Part shown: piece after piece, positions 7,374 through 16,226 of the stretch | Position numbering within the stretch: the stretch's first letter is position 1 | How the letters are laid out: every line of letters starts with the position of its first letter | Assembly (NCBI GenBank): GCA_017889345.1 | Contig: JAGHEJ010000003.1 | Coordinates: forward strand, 26,905-90,904 | Direction of reading: 5' to 3' | Length of the DNA: 64,000 bases | From: Clostridiales bacterium | Lineage (GTDB): Bacteria; Bacillota; Clostridia; Clostridiales; Clostridiaceae | The notes under the pieces: model-generated | Seen by the model: the letters and a program-made list of their open reading frames with translations, nothing else | What the model was told of the DNA's origin: nothing | The model's database searches: none | Translations under genes and position numbers: made by a program

Positions 7374-8957
7374 ATGAATAAGACTACAAGTTTTACAAAA
7401 TTGAGCAAAAGTTTATTATTAGGAGCATCTGCTACTTTTTTATATACTGTTATTACTGATGAAACAGCTAACGCAATGTTTAGACCTCTTTCGAAAATTC
7501 AACCAATTTACCAAAAAATACTTGCTGCAAGTAAGACTGGTTCCCAAGATGCAACATCTACATTAAGAAATACCTTAGGTTCTTCTTCAATAGGTGGTCA
7601 AAATCAAAATTCTTTAACTACTAGACCTTTAAGTAATCCACTCACTCCAATTGAAACTCCACAATCTCAAGGTAATACTAACCCATCTAGTAATAGATCT
7701 CGTCATTCTTACTCTGGCATAAATAATAATAGTTTAACTAATACAAATCAAGACAAAAGTTCACCGACTGGTGGACAAATTATAACTTCTAGTTCAATTA
7801 ATAAACCTGGTTTAGGGAACTTTATCTCTAATCGTCTTAAAAATTTTGAATATTCTTCTACAAATAATCAAAATGGTTCTAACAATCAACCTAATAATAT
7901 TGCTACAGGTCAAGTTGCAAATTTAAAATCAACTTTTGAAACAAATAACAAAACATCTGGAAGTAACAAAAATTCTAATAATAATCAACATACTTCACTT
8001 AAAAATCAAAGTTTAAATTTAAGCCAAGATAAAGGTAAAACTTCTACTTTAGTTGCAAAATTTTATGATTCTACTCCTGAAACTCCACAAACACCACCTC
8101 AAACTCCTCCAAAAGTTTCAGAGTTAAGGAAAAATTTTGAACCTGAAACTCAATCAAATAAAAATTCTAAGCAAGCTGCTTTAGCTAAATTTTTAGGAGG
8201 AAAAGTTCAACAAAACAAAACAAAACAACAATCTTCAAGTTTAAGCGGAAGTTCTGAAACTGGTAAGACTAACACATCTGCATCCCAAAGTTCAGATAGT
8301 ACACCTACTAAAGGTGGAGAAAAAGTTTTACAATTAGCTGCACAATTTAGTGGAACTGCCCCTAAAACTACTGAATCTCCAGGAACTTCAGCTCCTCCAA
8401 AAGTTTCAGATTTAAGGAAAAATTTTGAAACTTCGCAAAATCAATCGAGTACAAGTTCTACTCAACCTACTAGTGTAACTTCTTTAGCTAAACCATTTGG
8501 AGGAACTGTTCAACAAAATAAACAAAAACAACAAGCTACTCAAAATAAAAATAGTGTTTTAAATTTACGTGGAAACTTTGAATCTAATAAACCTAAAACT
8601 CAAAGTTCAAAGAAAAACTCTCAAGGTGGAGAAAATGTTACTTATTTAGTTGCACAATTTAGTGGAACTGCTCCTAAAACTCCTAGTACTCCGGAAGAAC
8701 CAACTCCAGTTCCTCCAAAAGTTTCAGAGTTAAAGAAAAATTTTGAGGCGCCAAAAAATGAACCAGTTCCAACTCCAGAACAAACTCCAATTAGTGTTCG
8801 TAACTTAGCTAAAACTTTTGAGGGTACAGATAAACAACAAACACCATCTCCATCTCAAGAAAATGTAAAAACTTTAGCTAAAACCTTTGGTGGAATAAAA
8901 GGTGGAAACAAAAGTAATAGTCCTAAACAACTTACATATGAAGAAATGATAAAATAA
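7374..8957 (+). CDS. Secreted protein with repeated V-x-x-L-x-x-x-F motifs
   Basis: I choose ATG 7374, with an AAAGGT site; a TTG four codons earlier sits against that site. The 527-aa product starts with a basic, hydrophobic signal peptide ending near A-N-A (34). Residues 60-220 are Ser/Asn/Thr/Gln-rich. From 181 on, V-x-x-L-x-x-x-F occurs ten times (181, 248, 318, 344, 368, 395, 422, 450, 475, 498), with a related copy at 223. Many copies sit in a repeat of roughly 100 residues: a V-A-(Q/K)-F copy, a P-P-K-V-S-x-L-(R/K)-K-N-F-E copy, then an L-A-K-x-F-G-G copy with V-Q-Q-N-K. Pro- and Gln-rich spacers look disordered. No known domain is seen. Its own promoter and terminator make it a single-gene unit. 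A surface or host-directed protein is plausible but inferred. Confidence 0.8.
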   Translation: MNKTTSFTKLSKSLLLGASATFLYTVITDETANAMFRPLSKIQPIYQKILAASKTGSQDATSTLRNTLGSSSIGGQNQNSLTTRPLSNPLTPIETPQSQGNTNPSSNRSRHSYSGINNNSLTNTNQDKSSPTGGQIITSSSINKPGLGNFISNRLKNFEYSSTNNQNGSNNQPNNIATGQVANLKSTFETNNKTSGSNKNSNNNQHTSLKNQSLNLSQDKGKTSTLVAKFYDSTPETPQTPPQTPPKVSELRKNFEPETQSNKNSKQAALAKFLGGKVQQNKTKQQSSSLSGSSETGKTNTSASQSSDSTPTKGGEKVLQLAAQFSGTAPKTTESPGTSAPPKVSDLRKNFETSQNQSSTSSTQPTSVTSLAKPFGGTVQQNKQKQQATQNKNSVLNLRGNFESNKPKTQSSKKNSQGGENVTYLVAQFSGTAPKTPSTPEEPTPVPPKVSELKKNFEAPKNEPVPTPEQTPISVRNLAKTFEGTDKQQTPSPSQENVKTLAKTFGGIKGGNKSNSPKQLTYEEMIK

Positions 8958-8992
8958 ACGATAAGAGTTAACATAGAATATAAAAACTTAAA

Positions 8993-9051
8993 AAGAGAAA
9001 ACCCAATAAAACAATTTGTATCAGTTACATTTTAGTTGGGTTTTCTCTTTA
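8993..9051. terminator. Bidirectional terminator
   Basis: A perfect 15-bp stem (AAAGAGAAAACCCAA with its complement) with a 29-base loop lies between the convergent repeat-protein gene (+) and flgG (-). Both sides carry A/T runs. Confidence 0.8.
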
Positions 9052-9069
9052 TATTTTTTACAAATAAAA

Positions 9070-9828
9070 TTATCTAACACTATTAAGCATCGACCACATT
9101 TCATCAACAGTTGTTATACCTTTACTTGACATTTGATACGCTCTTTGAGCTAAAAGCATTTCTGTCATTTCCTGAGATACATCAACGTTTGACATTTCTA
9201 AATGATTTTGATAAAGATCTGAGTTAACTTGAAACATTATAATATCTTGGCTAACTGGCACAAATTTATTATCACCTTTAGAAATAAGTGAATCATTTCC
9301 TGATGCGTCGTATAAATTTATTTTTCCAATAGATTGTCCATTTGATGTTGATATAAAACCACTTTTATCTATTACAAGATTTGTATTTGTAAGTCCTGTA
9401 TTTAATGGATCAATTCCAGCATCATAAGTAACTTCAATTAAATTTCCATCTTTATCTGTTAATCTACCAAATGTATCTACATTTAAAGATCCATTTCTTG
9501 TATAAAATACTTGTCCATTTCCATCAGTTATTTTAAAAAATCCATTTCCATCAATAGCAACATCTGTATTCATTCCTGTGGATTGAAGAGATCCTTGGTT
9601 TTTATTTCTAGTTATTTGTGATATCTTCACTCCATTTCCAATCAGAGAAATATTTTCAGAAGTTGGAATACCTTTTCCATTTAAATCTTTATAAAACAAA
9701 TTTGCAAAGGAACTGTCAATTTTTTTGTATCCATGTGTATTTATGTTTACCATATTATTTGCTATTATATCTAATTTTTGTTGCTGAGCCATCATTCCCG
9801 TTCTACTCGTATTTAAAATGTGAAACAT
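9070..9828 (-). CDS. flgG: Flagellar basal-body distal rod protein FlgG
   Basis: The 252-aa rod protein has the family N-terminus with N-N-M-V-N-I-N-T-H-G-Y (about 28-38), the central D-V-A-I-D-G-N-G-F-F motif, and the conserved C-terminal helix with V-S-Q-E-M-T-E-M-L-L-A-Q-R-A-Y. FlgG forms the distal rod through the outer wall layers and is exported by the flagellar type III system. The length matches the family. It is the last gene of the flagellar operon, 18 bases after the flgF-like gene, and ends at the terminator at 8993-9051. It corresponds by position to flhP of Bacillus. Confidence 0.93.
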   Translation of the reverse strand: MFHILNTSRTGMMAQQQKLDIIANNMVNINTHGYKKIDSSFANLFYKDLNGKGIPTSENISLIGNGVKISQITRNKNQGSLQSTGMNTDVAIDGNGFFKITDGNGQVFYTRNGSLNVDTFGRLTDKDGNLIEVTYDAGIDPLNTGLTNTNLVIDKSGFISTSNGQSIGKINLYDASGNDSLISKGDNKFVPVSQDIIMFQVNSDLYQNHLEMSNVDVSQEMTEMLLAQRAYQMSSKGITTVDEMWSMLNSVR

Positions 9829-9846
9829 TTATCCTCCACTCCTAGC

Positions 9847-10608
9847 TTATACTTTTCCAATTTCATTTGCAGAAATTCTCAAACTCTCGTCTAAATATTT
9901 TAAAACTTTCATGCTACTCTCAAAACTTCTAAGTGTGTTTGTTAAATTTACCATTTCTTCTGCTGCATCAACTTGGGAACTTTCAAGCATTCCATTTTGC
10001 ACTCTAGTATTTACAGATTCAAAAGGTTCTTGTCCCTTATATAAATTATAAGCAACCTTTTCTAATGTCGTATAATCTCTAAAACTTGAAATTCTCAATT
10101 TGTAAGTTGGATTTCCTTCAACAATTAAATTATTATTTCCATCAATCCCAATGTTTATTGCTCCTTCAATATTTATTGACTCATAATTTCCAGTACTTAA
10201 ATTCACTCCCATAACTGATGCTCCTGAAGAAGTTTTAAGATTTCCTTGAATATCAATTATAAAAGCTCCATCTCTTGTATAAAATTCTTCTTCTCCTTGA
10301 CGCACTGTAAAAAATCCCGCACCATCTAATGCAAAGTCCGTCATCTTATCTGTTCTTTTAAAGGATCCTTGATTAAACTTGGTTCTTGTTGATTCTATTT
10401 TACTTCCTATAGACATCTCACCTAAACTTCTAGATCCTCCCAAAGTTCCATCTCTATTTGACATCATAACTTTATCAAATTGAGAAATTATAAGCTCATC
10501 AGGTTTAAAACCTGGAGTATTTACATTAGCTAAATTATTTGTAATTACTCCTTGTTTTGCTTCAAGCGTTACCAAACTTGAAATTGCTGTATACATCCCC
10601 CTAATCAT
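9847..10608 (-). CDS. flgF: Flagellar basal-body rod protein, FlgF/FlhO-like
   Basis: The 253-aa protein shares the rod/hook fold: an N-terminal N-N-L-A-N-V-N-T-P-G-F motif, a central D-F-A-L-D-G-A-G-F-F motif, and a C-terminal helix with D-A-A-E-E-M-V-N-L-T-N-T-L-R. It is most like the proximal rod protein FlgF (FlhO of Bacillus), and assignment between FlgF and FlgG types rests partly on gene order. It lies between the SwrB-like gene and flgG. Confidence 0.9.
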   Translation of the reverse strand: MIRGMYTAISSLVTLEAKQGVITNNLANVNTPGFKPDELIISQFDKVMMSNRDGTLGGSRSLGEMSIGSKIESTRTKFNQGSFKRTDKMTDFALDGAGFFTVRQGEEEFYTRDGAFIIDIQGNLKTSSGASVMGVNLSTGNYESINIEGAINIGIDGNNNLIVEGNPTYKLRISSFRDYTTLEKVAYNLYKGQEPFESVNTRVQNGMLESSQVDAAEEMVNLTNTLRSFESSMKVLKYLDESLRISANEIGKV

Positions 10609-10635
10609 AACTACACTCCACTAATTTTTAATTTT

Positions 10636-10908
10636 TCAACTATGTTCTTTTGAAATTTCATTCTTCAAATTATTTATTTCATCACGAAGAAAATTTATTT
10701 CCCTTTGAAGTTCAAAAATTGTCTCTCCAAATTCGTGCCTAAATGAAAGTAAATCAGATTTATAACTTTTCTCATCAAAATCTGATTTACTCATTATCAT
10801 ATTAAAATTTGTTTTCTTCCCAAAAAACTTTTTGTTTATAACTGGTGATATTTTGAAATAATACACACAAACAGTTAATGTGATAATCATTGATAAAAAT
10901 ATTAACAC
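10636..10908 (-). CDS. Single-pass membrane coiled-coil protein, SwrB-like position
   Basis: The 90-aa product has one N-terminal membrane segment (about 2-20), a short basic stretch, and a C-terminal coiled coil rich in Glu, Leu, Arg and Asn (about 48-88). It follows fliA directly. In Bacillus the gene after sigD is swrB (ylxL), also a membrane-anchored coiled-coil protein, which promotes flagellar export activation. The same slot and topology make it a candidate analogue, though it is about half the length and sequence homology cannot be shown here. It ends in TGA. Confidence 0.6.
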   Translation of the reverse strand: MLIFLSMIITLTVCVYYFKISPVINKKFFGKKTNFNMIMSKSDFDEKSYKSDLLSFRHEFGETIFELQREINFLRDEINNLKNEISKEHS

Positions 10909-10939
10909 TAGGTATTTCCCCTTTTAATTTACTATCTCA

Positions 10940-11743
10940 TTATCCAAGATTAACGTTTGAATAATGATATTTTTCCATTAAACCTTTAAGATTTTTAAGT
11001 GCCCTATTATGGATCTGACACACTCTTGATTCTGATACCTCTAATATTTTTCCAATTTCTTTAAGAGTCATACCTTTAATGTAATAATAATAAATAACTT
11101 TCCTATCTTTATCTTTCAAATTATTTATCGCCTTTCCTAAATAATGTGTAAGCTCTTTATCTTCTAAAGCTCCCTCTGGGCTTGGACTTGTTGTATCTTT
11201 AATTGTGTTAATAAGAGATACATTATCATCATCAGAAAAGATTACACTTTCAAGGGAAGTTTTTGAAATATAATTTATATAATTTTCAATTGTTCCTATT
11301 TCATCCAAAGATATTCTCATATAATCTGCAATATCTTTAGCTGTTGGTTCTCTCATAAGAGAATTTCTTAGCTCTTCAATAGCTAAGTTATATTTATTTA
11401 ACTTGTCCATAATCCCTTTAGACACAGGACTATTCTTTCTAATTTCATCAATCATCGCACCTTTTATTCTTATAGATGCGTAAGTTGAAAACTTCATACC
11501 TTTACTTTCATCAAATTTACTAAATGCATCCATAAGCCCAATCATTCCATATCCAACTAAATCTTCAAACTCTATATATTTAGATTTTCCTGTAATGACT
11601 TTAGATGCAATATATTTAACAATAGGTATATAATTTTCAAGAATTATTTCTTCTTTATCACTTAAACCATCACTGTTTGTACTTTTTTTATGCTCGTCTA
11701 ATTGATGCGTTTCTCTAGTTTTAGTGACTTGTGCTACCATCAT
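10940..11743 (-). CDS. fliA: RNA polymerase sigma-28 factor FliA/SigD/WhiG
   Basis: The 267-aa product contains sigma region 2 (I-V-K-Y-I-A through G-L-M-D-A-F-x-K-F-D and F-S-T-Y-A-S-I-R-I-K-G-A-M-I-D), region 3 (R-E-P-T-A-K-D-I-A), and region 4 with the helix-turn-helix T-L-K-E-I-G-K-I-L-E-V-S-E-S-R-V-C-Q-I. Sigma-28 transcribes late flagellar, motility and autolysin genes. A strong AGGAGG site precedes two adjacent ATG codons; the first is used here. It lies within the flagellar operon after the flhG-like gene. No anti-sigma factor FlgM is visible in the window. Confidence 0.95.
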   Translation of the reverse strand: MMVAQVTKTRETHQLDEHKKSTNSDGLSDKEEIILENYIPIVKYIASKVITGKSKYIEFEDLVGYGMIGLMDAFSKFDESKGMKFSTYASIRIKGAMIDEIRKNSPVSKGIMDKLNKYNLAIEELRNSLMREPTAKDIADYMRISLDEIGTIENYINYISKTSLESVIFSDDDNVSLINTIKDTTSPSPEGALEDKELTHYLGKAINNLKDKDRKVIYYYYIKGMTLKEIGKILEVSESRVCQIHNRALKNLKGLMEKYHYSNVNLG

Positions 11744-11785
11744 AATTTCCTCCTAAGTTTAAAAAACATTCCCCCAGTAAATTTT

Positions 11786-12517
11786 TTAATTTAAGATATT
11801 AACTATGAAGTCAAAAAAGTTTTTGTTTTTACTTTCTGAATTTGTTATGTTGTGTAAATAAAGTTTTTCACCTGTCTTATATAAATCAATATTTGAATTG
11901 TGATTCATCACAATATCAAAAATGTTAATTTCTACTTCACAAATTTGCTTAATTTTATATATAAAATTTTTGGAATACTCGTCCCAATTTAAATTTTTAT
12001 TATCCCCAAGCATAATCACATTAAAAGTTTGTCCTTTTAACATATCATTTGATAATTTTGAAATAACTTTTTTCAAGCTCTCTTCACTAGTATCTGCTAA
12101 AATCAAAATATTATCACTAATTTTTAAAATTTTAGAAGTAAACTCATCAAAAATGTTTGTAGAATTAAAAATTACCATCTCTAAATTTTTAAATTCATCT
12201 TCATTCATTAAACTAGAAATTTTTAAAATCTCTTGATTGTACTTACTCTTAAAAATGTCTTGAGTAAAAATATTTTCAGTAAGTAAATAGGTAATGTTTG
12301 CATCAATAATACTCATAGATTTTGAGTGATTCGTATTGTTTTCATTATTTTTCAATACTATTACTTCTTTGTGATTCTTTTTTATGTTGTAAACTAACTT
12401 ATGAATAAAAACATCTGGCTCTTTTATTGTGCAATCTACAAAGGAAAGAACTTTTAAAGTCTTTTGAAGAGATTTACTCTTCAAAAGATTCACTAAAGAA
12501 TTTAGTTGCTCATCCAT
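11786..12517 (-). CDS. flhG: FlhG/YlxH-like protein lacking the ATP-binding P-loop
   Basis: This 243-aa protein sits exactly where the MinD-like ATPase flhG (ylxH) is found, between flhF and fliA. The N-terminus M-D-E-Q-L-N-S-L-V resembles the FlhG activator helix (D-Q-A-x-x-L-R) that stimulates FlhF GTPase. Where FlhG should have the deviant Walker A motif K-G-G-x-G-K-T, this protein reads S-F-V-D-C-T-I-K-E-P. Later strand/helix spacing, such as L-E-M-V-I-F-N and N-I-L-I-L-A-D-T, fits a degraded MinD fold. The start overlaps the flhF stop by one base. It may keep only FlhF-activating or scaffold function, which is inference. Confidence 0.65.
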   Translation of the reverse strand: MDEQLNSLVNLLKSKSLQKTLKVLSFVDCTIKEPDVFIHKLVYNIKKNHKEVIVLKNNENNTNHSKSMSIIDANITYLLTENIFTQDIFKSKYNQEILKISSLMNEDEFKNLEMVIFNSTNIFDEFTSKILKISDNILILADTSEESLKKVISKLSNDMLKGQTFNVIMLGDNKNLNWDEYSKNFIYKIKQICEVEINIFDIVMNHNSNIDLYKTGEKLYLHNITNSESKNKNFFDFIVNILN

Positions 12518-14109
12518 TACATATCCTCCTCACCTAAAATCATATCTAAAATTTCCTTCTTATCAGCCTTCTTAATATCAAGGGGAACCTCTTGACCAAT
12601 GGTTACAAAACTTATTGGAAGAGCTGTTTTATAACAAATATTTGCAAACACTCCAAAGCTATTAGTCTCATCAAGTTTCGTAACTATTACATTTTTAAAC
12701 TTAATTCCCTTAAATGAATTTATAAATAAATCTATATCTTGTTGTTTCATTCCCGCATTAACAACTAAACTTATTTGATCAGATGGAATTGATTGAATAA
12801 ACATATTTAACTCATTTAACTGAATTATATTTTTATTGCTTCTTCCAACTGTATCTATTAAAACAACATCACAAGACCTCATACTTTCAAAAACAATTTT
12901 TATATCATTTAAAGTTGTTACAGATTTATAAGGAATATTCATAATATCTGCATACATTTTAAGTTGCTCAACAGCTCCAACTCTAAATGTATCAATTGTT
13001 ACAAGGCCAACTTTTTTGTTTAAATTAAGAGAAAACATTCCCGCAAGTTTTGCAACAGTTGTAGTTTTTCCAGATCCTGTTGGTCCAACAGCAATAAGCT
13101 TACTATAATTATCACTGTTATCAATCTTTATAATGTTTGAGAAAACCCCTCTTAAATATTTTCTTACAGCATTTTTATCCATAAGCTCTTCAGGCGTTAA
13201 AGTACAATTTGATTTTATTTGGTCATAAAGTTCTTTGCATATATCTTGCTCTGTTAAAATTTCATCTAAGCAATTAAATGAAACTCCATTACTTCCATTA
13301 GCAATTCCCTTTACGATATTTTTTATCTCTTTAATCTCCTGTTTTAAATTTTCTGTATTTTGATTTTGCAATTCATATTGTTTAAAAATTGAATTTTCAA
13401 TTTGATTTACAATGGCAAGCCCTTCTTCTTGTTTTATTGCAAGAGTATTTTCATTTGAAGGTTTAAAAGTTTGAGAATTATTTACCATCATGTCAGAAAA
13501 TTTTTGTCCATCATTATTAACTTTATTTTCTCCAAAAGAATTTCTAAAAATCTGTTGATTTATCGCTGCTGAATTTAAATCCATAATTGAACTTTGTACA
13601 TTGTTGTTATTTTCAATAGGAAGTCCTTCTTTAGAAATTCTATCCATATTTGGCTTATATGGATTTTGTATTTCTTCACTCATTCTGTTTGATAAAGAAT
13701 TCTGTGCTTCAGGATTAAATATTTTTTGCTTCTCTTCAAAAAGTTTGTTGTAATAACTCATAGATTGAGAATTATCTTGTTTTGTATAAGCATTCTGTAC
13801 ATAATTTCCATTAATTTGTTTGCTAACTTCTCCAACAGACTGAATATTTTCAATCTCTTTATTTGAATAATCAGATGCAGAGTTTAAAACTTCAGCTTTA
13901 GCTTCATTTGTTATGTACTTATTCTCAAGGGCACTTTCCCTATTCATAAGCCCAACTGTAACTTCGAGCTTTTTACCTGAAAAAAAACCTTTTACCCCTG
14001 GCTGACGCACCATTCTTTGACTAATGATGTAAGCATCATCTCCCAATTCATGCTTAATTCTAAATAAAGCTTCATTGATATTGTCAACTAAATATTTCCT
14101 AATTATCAT
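12517..14109 (-). CDS. flhF: Flagellar SRP-type GTPase FlhF with long linker
   Basis: FlhF is an SRP/FtsY-family GTPase that sets flagellum number and position. The C-terminal domain shows G1 G-P-T-G-S-G-K-T (342-349), D-T-F-R-V-G-A-V-E-Q-L, D-T-V-G-R-S and the T-K-L-D-E base-recognition motif. At 530 aa it is much longer than Bacillus FlhF (366 aa). The extra length is an Asn/Gln/Ser-rich linker of about 190 residues (60-250) between the basic N-terminal domain and the N-G core. The gene overlaps flhA by 11 bases and the flhG-like gene by one. Confidence 0.94.
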   Translation of the reverse strand: MIIRKYLVDNINEALFRIKHELGDDAYIISQRMVRQPGVKGFFSGKKLEVTVGLMNRESALENKYITNEAKAEVLNSASDYSNKEIENIQSVGEVSKQINGNYVQNAYTKQDNSQSMSYYNKLFEEKQKIFNPEAQNSLSNRMSEEIQNPYKPNMDRISKEGLPIENNNNVQSSIMDLNSAAINQQIFRNSFGENKVNNDGQKFSDMMVNNSQTFKPSNENTLAIKQEEGLAIVNQIENSIFKQYELQNQNTENLKQEIKEIKNIVKGIANGSNGVSFNCLDEILTEQDICKELYDQIKSNCTLTPEELMDKNAVRKYLRGVFSNIIKIDNSDNYSKLIAVGPTGSGKTTTVAKLAGMFSLNLNKKVGLVTIDTFRVGAVEQLKMYADIMNIPYKSVTTLNDIKIVFESMRSCDVVLIDTVGRSNKNIIQLNELNMFIQSIPSDQISLVVNAGMKQQDIDLFINSFKGIKFKNVIVTKLDETNSFGVFANICYKTALPISFVTIGQEVPLDIKKADKKEILDMILGEEDM

Positions 14110-16201
14110 CTATCTCTACCATCCTATCGTTTACTATTTGAATATCAGGTGTTATTTCATTTAAAGAAATTACAAATAAATCTCCGAATACCAATTCTGT
14201 AAACCTTTTAAAGGCTGACCTTATTCGTGGAGAAACGAGAATAACTGGTTGACTATAATTAAATTGAACTCTCTTTATTGTGTAACTTATTGCCTCAAAT
14301 ATTTTTCTAGATAAACTTGGCTCTAAAGCTATGAAATTTCCCTGAGTTGATTTTTGAATACTCTTTGACATTAACTCCTCAAGTTTTGGACTCAAAGTAA
14401 CAACGACTATTTTTTTGTTTTCATCTGCAAACATATTTGAAATTACTCTATTTAACGTAAATCTCACATGCTCACTTAAAACATCTACGTCTTTTGTAAG
14501 TCTTGCATTGTCTGCTAAACTCTCAAAGATTGTAACTAAATCTTTAATAGGAATTCTTTCCTTAAGAAGATTTTGCAAAACTTTTTGTACTTCTCCTATG
14601 CTCATAAGATCTGGTACAAGTTCTTCCACAACGGTTGGATATTTTTCTTTCAAAACATCCATTATCTCTTTTACTTCCTGTCTTCCTAAAAGTTCATATG
14701 CCCTATTCTTTATTGTCTCAGTAACGTGAGTTACAATTATAGTAGTTGGATCAATAACGGTTAAACCTAAAAGCTCTGCTTCTTCTCTTGAAGATTTTTC
14801 AATCCACTTTGCATCAAGTCCAAAGGTTGGATCTTTTGTTGTTAATCCTTGTATGCTATCTAATCCATCACTAGATGTAGAAATAGCCATAAGCATATTT
14901 GGAATAACCTCCACTTTAATTGCTATTGTTCCCCAAATTTTTAACACGTATTCGTTACTCTTAAGTTGTAAATTATCCCTTATTCTTATTGGTTTTAATA
15001 AAAGTCCCATCTCAAGAGCAACTTGTCGTCTAATAGATGCGATTCTATTTAACAAATCTCCTCCATTTTTCTCATCAGCCAAAGGAATTAAACCATATCC
15101 AATTTCTAACTCTATTGGCTCAATTAAAACAAGCTTACTAATATTTTCTGGCTCACTGCTTTGAGCTTCTGCTTCAGCTTCTGCTTCTTTCTGTGCTTTC
15201 AATGATTCATCTAAAACTTCCTGATTTTTCTTCTTATCATCTTTCGTAAGAAGAAAACCTGCTGCCCCAGTTAATAATGCTAAAATCAAAAATGGTAAAG
15301 TTGGAAGACCTGGTATGATTGCAAGAAGAGTTAAGATTCCTGATGCTGTTAATAAAACCATAGGAAATTCTGTAAATTGAGTTGTAAGAGCACGGCTTAA
15401 GTTTGTTCCATCTCCAGCTCTTGTAACAATAATTCCTGATGCTGTAGAAATTAAAAGAGCTGGAATTTGTGATACTAATCCATCTCCAACTGTTAAACGA
15501 ACATAAGTTGAAGCTGCTTCTCCAATTTCCATGCCCATCATCATTGAACCAATTACAATACCTGCAATAACGTTTATTAAAGTTACAATAATACCAGCTA
15601 TGGCATCTCCTTTAACAAACTTTGAAGCTCCATCCATTGATCCATAAAAATCAGCTTCTAATTGAAGATTCTTTCTTCTCTTTTTCGCTTCTTCTTCTGT
15701 TATAATTCCTGAATTTAAATCAGCATCAATACTCATTTGTTTTCCAGGCATAGCATCTAATGTAAATCTAGCTGAAACCTCAGATACCCTTCCAGCTCCA
15801 TTTGTTATAACTAAAAATTGAATAATTACAATAATCAAAAAGATAATTATTCCAACTACATAGTTTCCTCCAATAACAAAATTTCCAAAAGCTTCAATTA
15901 TACTTCCACCACTTGCAGTGGATAAAATAGATCTTGTTGAAGAAACATTTATTGCAAGTCTAAATAAAGTCGTTACAAGCAAAACACTTGGAAAAACTGA
16001 AAACTGTAAAACTTCTGATGAAAATATTGTTATAAGAAGAATTACTACTGACACTGTAATATTAATTGCGATTAATATATCTAAAATAAAAGATGGCATT
16101 GGAATAATTATCATAAGTACAATGCCAATTATCCCAGCTGCCACCGCAATATCTACAATATCTTCCTTTTTTAACCCGCCTATCTTTTTTGTATTTTCCA
16201 A
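14099..16201 (-). CDS. flhA: Flagellar export gate protein FlhA
   Basis: The 700-aa membrane protein is the nonameric gate of the flagellar type III export apparatus. The N-terminal half carries about eight membrane helices and the FHIPEP region, including V-S-E-V-S-A-R-F-T-L-D-A-M-P-G-K-Q-M-S-I-D. After an Ala/Glu-rich linker (about 335-350), the cytoplasmic domain that docks export chaperones fills the rest. The length matches the family. It is coupled to flhF downstream and follows fliR-flhB by 25 bases. Confidence 0.97.
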   Translation of the reverse strand: MENTKKIGGLKKEDIVDIAVAAGIIGIVLMIIIPMPSFILDILIAINITVSVVILLITIFSSEVLQFSVFPSVLLVTTLFRLAINVSSTRSILSTASGGSIIEAFGNFVIGGNYVVGIIIFLIIVIIQFLVITNGAGRVSEVSARFTLDAMPGKQMSIDADLNSGIITEEEAKKRRKNLQLEADFYGSMDGASKFVKGDAIAGIIVTLINVIAGIVIGSMMMGMEIGEAASTYVRLTVGDGLVSQIPALLISTASGIIVTRAGDGTNLSRALTTQFTEFPMVLLTASGILTLLAIIPGLPTLPFLILALLTGAAGFLLTKDDKKKNQEVLDESLKAQKEAEAEAEAQSSEPENISKLVLIEPIELEIGYGLIPLADEKNGGDLLNRIASIRRQVALEMGLLLKPIRIRDNLQLKSNEYVLKIWGTIAIKVEVIPNMLMAISTSSDGLDSIQGLTTKDPTFGLDAKWIEKSSREEAELLGLTVIDPTTIIVTHVTETIKNRAYELLGRQEVKEIMDVLKEKYPTVVEELVPDLMSIGEVQKVLQNLLKERIPIKDLVTIFESLADNARLTKDVDVLSEHVRFTLNRVISNMFADENKKIVVVTLSPKLEELMSKSIQKSTQGNFIALEPSLSRKIFEAISYTIKRVQFNYSQPVILVSPRIRSAFKRFTELVFGDLFVISLNEITPDIQIVNDRMVEIDDN

Positions 16202-16226
16202 TTAAATAATTCCTTCCCATATGTAT

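Noticed and set aside
8115..8747. Repeated DNA as a CRISPR array
   Set aside because: The repeats are in frame, imperfect and encode the V-x-x-L-x-x-x-F protein; there are no constant repeats with unique spacers and no cas genes.
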